Origin: UBA952 sp044361535
GTDB taxonomy: Bacteria; Bacteroidota; Bacteroidia; Flavobacteriales_D; Crocinitomicaceae
DNA: 64,000 nucleotides
Direction: 5' to 3'
Assembly: GCA_044361535.1 (NCBI GenBank)
Contig: JBIKIQ010000016.1
Span: 17,972-81,971, forward strand
Shown here: one piece after another, positions 63,149 through 64,000 of the stretch
How the letters are laid out: the number at the start of each line of letters is the position of its first letter
Position numbering within the stretch: the stretch's first letter is position 1
The notes under the pieces: model-generated
Databases searched by the model: none
What the model was told of the DNA's origin: nothing
The model's input: the letters and a program-made list of their open reading frames with translations, nothing else
Translations under genes and position numbers: made by a program

Positions 63149-63790
63149 TTATTTTACAACTTTTCCTGATGCGCGAGCAACATATTTATCAACGGTTATT
63201 TGACTAGCATATCCAGGATATTCATCGCGAACCTTCGTGTAATATTCAGTTGCTTTTTTGAAATCATTTACTTTTTCACTATTCAATCCTGCTTTGAACA
63301 AATACATAGGAGTAGTAAATTCATTGATATCTTCTTCAGATGCCTCAACATATTTTTCTACCGCTTTTTTGTACTCCTTCAATTCAGAATGACAGTCAGC
63401 GATTAATCCCATTCGCATTGATTCAAGAAAAGTTCCGTCTAATTTTGTTTCATCAAGCTCTTTAATAGCTTTTTTGAACTCACCTTTAGCCATAAATTGT
63501 CTTGCCAAAACAAACTGAGCGATTTCTCCTCCAATGTATCCATCGTATTTCTTTTTTGTCTTGGTCAATTCGGTAATTGCCATATTGGTTGAGTCTTTTG
63601 CAGCATAATTCAGACCTTTCCAATAGGCATCTTTTGACTTATCATTAGTTGATTTCCATACAAATTGATAATAAGCCAAACCGGCAAGAACCAATACTAA
63701 AACACCAACAACAATATACGTTATCATTTTGAAACGCTTATCGTTGTTAAATCTATTCTTAATTGTGTCGAATGAAAAATTTTCTGTCAT
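63149..63790 (-). CDS. TPR-repeat membrane protein (YfgM-like)
   Basis: 213 residues. One transmembrane helix near the N-terminus (about 23-46, IVVGVLVLVLAGLAYYQFVW) with a cytoplasmic lysine-rich start, then a TPR domain outside (WKGLNYAAKDSTNMAITELTKTKKKYDGYIGGEIAQFVLARQFMAKGEFKKAIKELDETKL, and KAGLNSEKVNDFKKATEYYTKV). This is the YfgM/tetratricopeptide anchored protein type, thought to help secretion or protein quality control. First gene of the ribH-glmM operon. A -7-like CAAAAGTA (minus TACTTTTG) lies at 63810-63817. Confidence 0.85.
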   Translation of the reverse strand: MTENFSFDTIKNRFNNDKRFKMITYIVVGVLVLVLAGLAYYQFVWKSTNDKSKDAYWKGLNYAAKDSTNMAITELTKTKKKYDGYIGGEIAQFVLARQFMAKGEFKKAIKELDETKLDGTFLESMRMGLIADCHSELKEYKKAVEKYVEASEEDINEFTTPMYLFKAGLNSEKVNDFKKATEYYTKVRDEYPGYASQITVDKYVARASGKVVK

Positions 63791-63880
63791 AGTCTTTATT
63801 TCAAGGTCGCAAAAGTAGTAATAATATTTTGAATTACATATATATTATCTATTCAAAGTTTTGAATCTAGTGAAAAACCA

Positions 63881-63905
63881 AAAGCACCTCTTTTGGAGAT
63901 GCTTT
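63881..63905 (-). terminator. Terminator after the partial T9SS gene
   Basis: Arms AAAGCA-C-CTC (63881-63890) and GAG-A-TGCTTT (63896-63905) with one internal mismatch and a TTTTG loop; read on the minus strand the hairpin is followed by GGTTTTTC, a T-run. It lies just downstream of the gene whose end enters at the right edge. Confidence 0.7.
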
Positions 63906-63935
63906 CGATTAAACTAAAATTAATTAAACTATGAA

Positions 63936-64000
63936 TTATTGTACTACAAATTGGATGTTTTGTGTTGTATGTGCTGTTTGAACTTGTGCAACATACATTC
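63936..64000 (-). CDS. C-terminal end of a T9SS type A cargo gene, truncated by window
   Basis: Only the final 20 residues plus stop are inside the window. They read MYVAQVQTAHTTQNIQFVVQ, preceded by a codon ending in GA that is probably Gly, giving the GMYVAQV form of the last strand of a T9SS type A sorting domain. The body of the gene lies to the right. The call is from a short tail only. Confidence 0.6.
   Translation of the reverse strand, partial: MYVAQVQTAHTTQNIQFVVQ

Overview
The window looks like ordinary chromosome of an AT-rich (about one third G+C by eye) Bacteroidota bacterium, most likely Flavobacteriales and perhaps close to Crocinitomicaceae/Fluviicola. The evidence is: type IX secretion C-terminal sorting domains (type B at the left edge, type A in two genes near 50-52.7 kb and at the right edge), promoters of the Bacteroidota TTG-N18-22-TAnnTTTG form, a 541-residue Rho with a long N-terminal insertion, a eukaryote-like 1143-residue IleRS, and families typical of the phylum (DUF2490, DUF4199, DUF6702, DUF3276/PUR, GH3 acyl-adenylate, GlmU-like). 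The taxonomic placement is inference. I recognise no rRNA, tRNA, CRISPR array, prophage or complete insertion sequence.

Layout. 0-2.6 kb: a surface protein cut by the window edge, a DUF2490 barrel, a short chimeric ORF that seems to be the scar of a deletion, and DUF4199. 2.6-9.6 kb: rho, a ferritin-like/VIT iron transporter with a small membrane protein, an LRR protein, an SH3 protein, a YdeI-like protein and PhoH. 9.7-15.2 kb: an SDR-glyA-PH operon, dapD, and efp-gcvT closed by a clear terminator. 15.2-25 kb: a lipoprotein NagZ-like hydrolase with a PduO-type adenosyltransferase, a lipoprotein, a glutamine amidotransferase-like protein without its cysteine, a 1143-residue outer-membrane protein, and a DUF6702/M1-peptidase pair. 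25-31.6 kb: a GH3 protein, an ECF sigma factor, a WYL regulator abutting an uncharacterised 471-residue protein, and an MbnH/MbnP pair. 31.7-36.6 kb: a RecB/AddA-like helicase-nuclease and recJ. 36.6-49 kb: thiolase, a tatA-purE-CarboxypepD-membrane-methyltransferase chain, ileS, rpmH, SpoIID/LytB, and lpxB-membrane-surE. 48.7-55 kb (most accessory-looking): a stand-alone AAA ATPase, two tandem T9SS cargo paralogues, a beta-barrel with a divergent XRE regulator. 55-64 kb: GlmU-like and Na+/solute symporter genes, nadK-CBS, pdxJ, two phosphohexomutases (one glmM), a PUR-family protein, ribH and a TPR membrane protein.

Most genes are housekeeping: amino-acid and one-carbon metabolism (dapD, glyA, gcvT), cofactors (nadK, pdxJ, ribH, PduO), envelope precursors (glmM, lpxB, GlmU-like), translation (efp, ileS, rpmH) and DNA repair (recJ, AddA-like). 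I see no complete new multi-gene system. The strongest unusual items are the DUF1905/sterol-desaturase chimera (1.6-2.0 kb), the IleRS with a GxHH instead of HxGH signature, the MbnP/MbnH pair, promoters that put transcription starts on the start codons of the GH3 gene and tatA, and a long palindromic hairpin after the methyltransferase gene.
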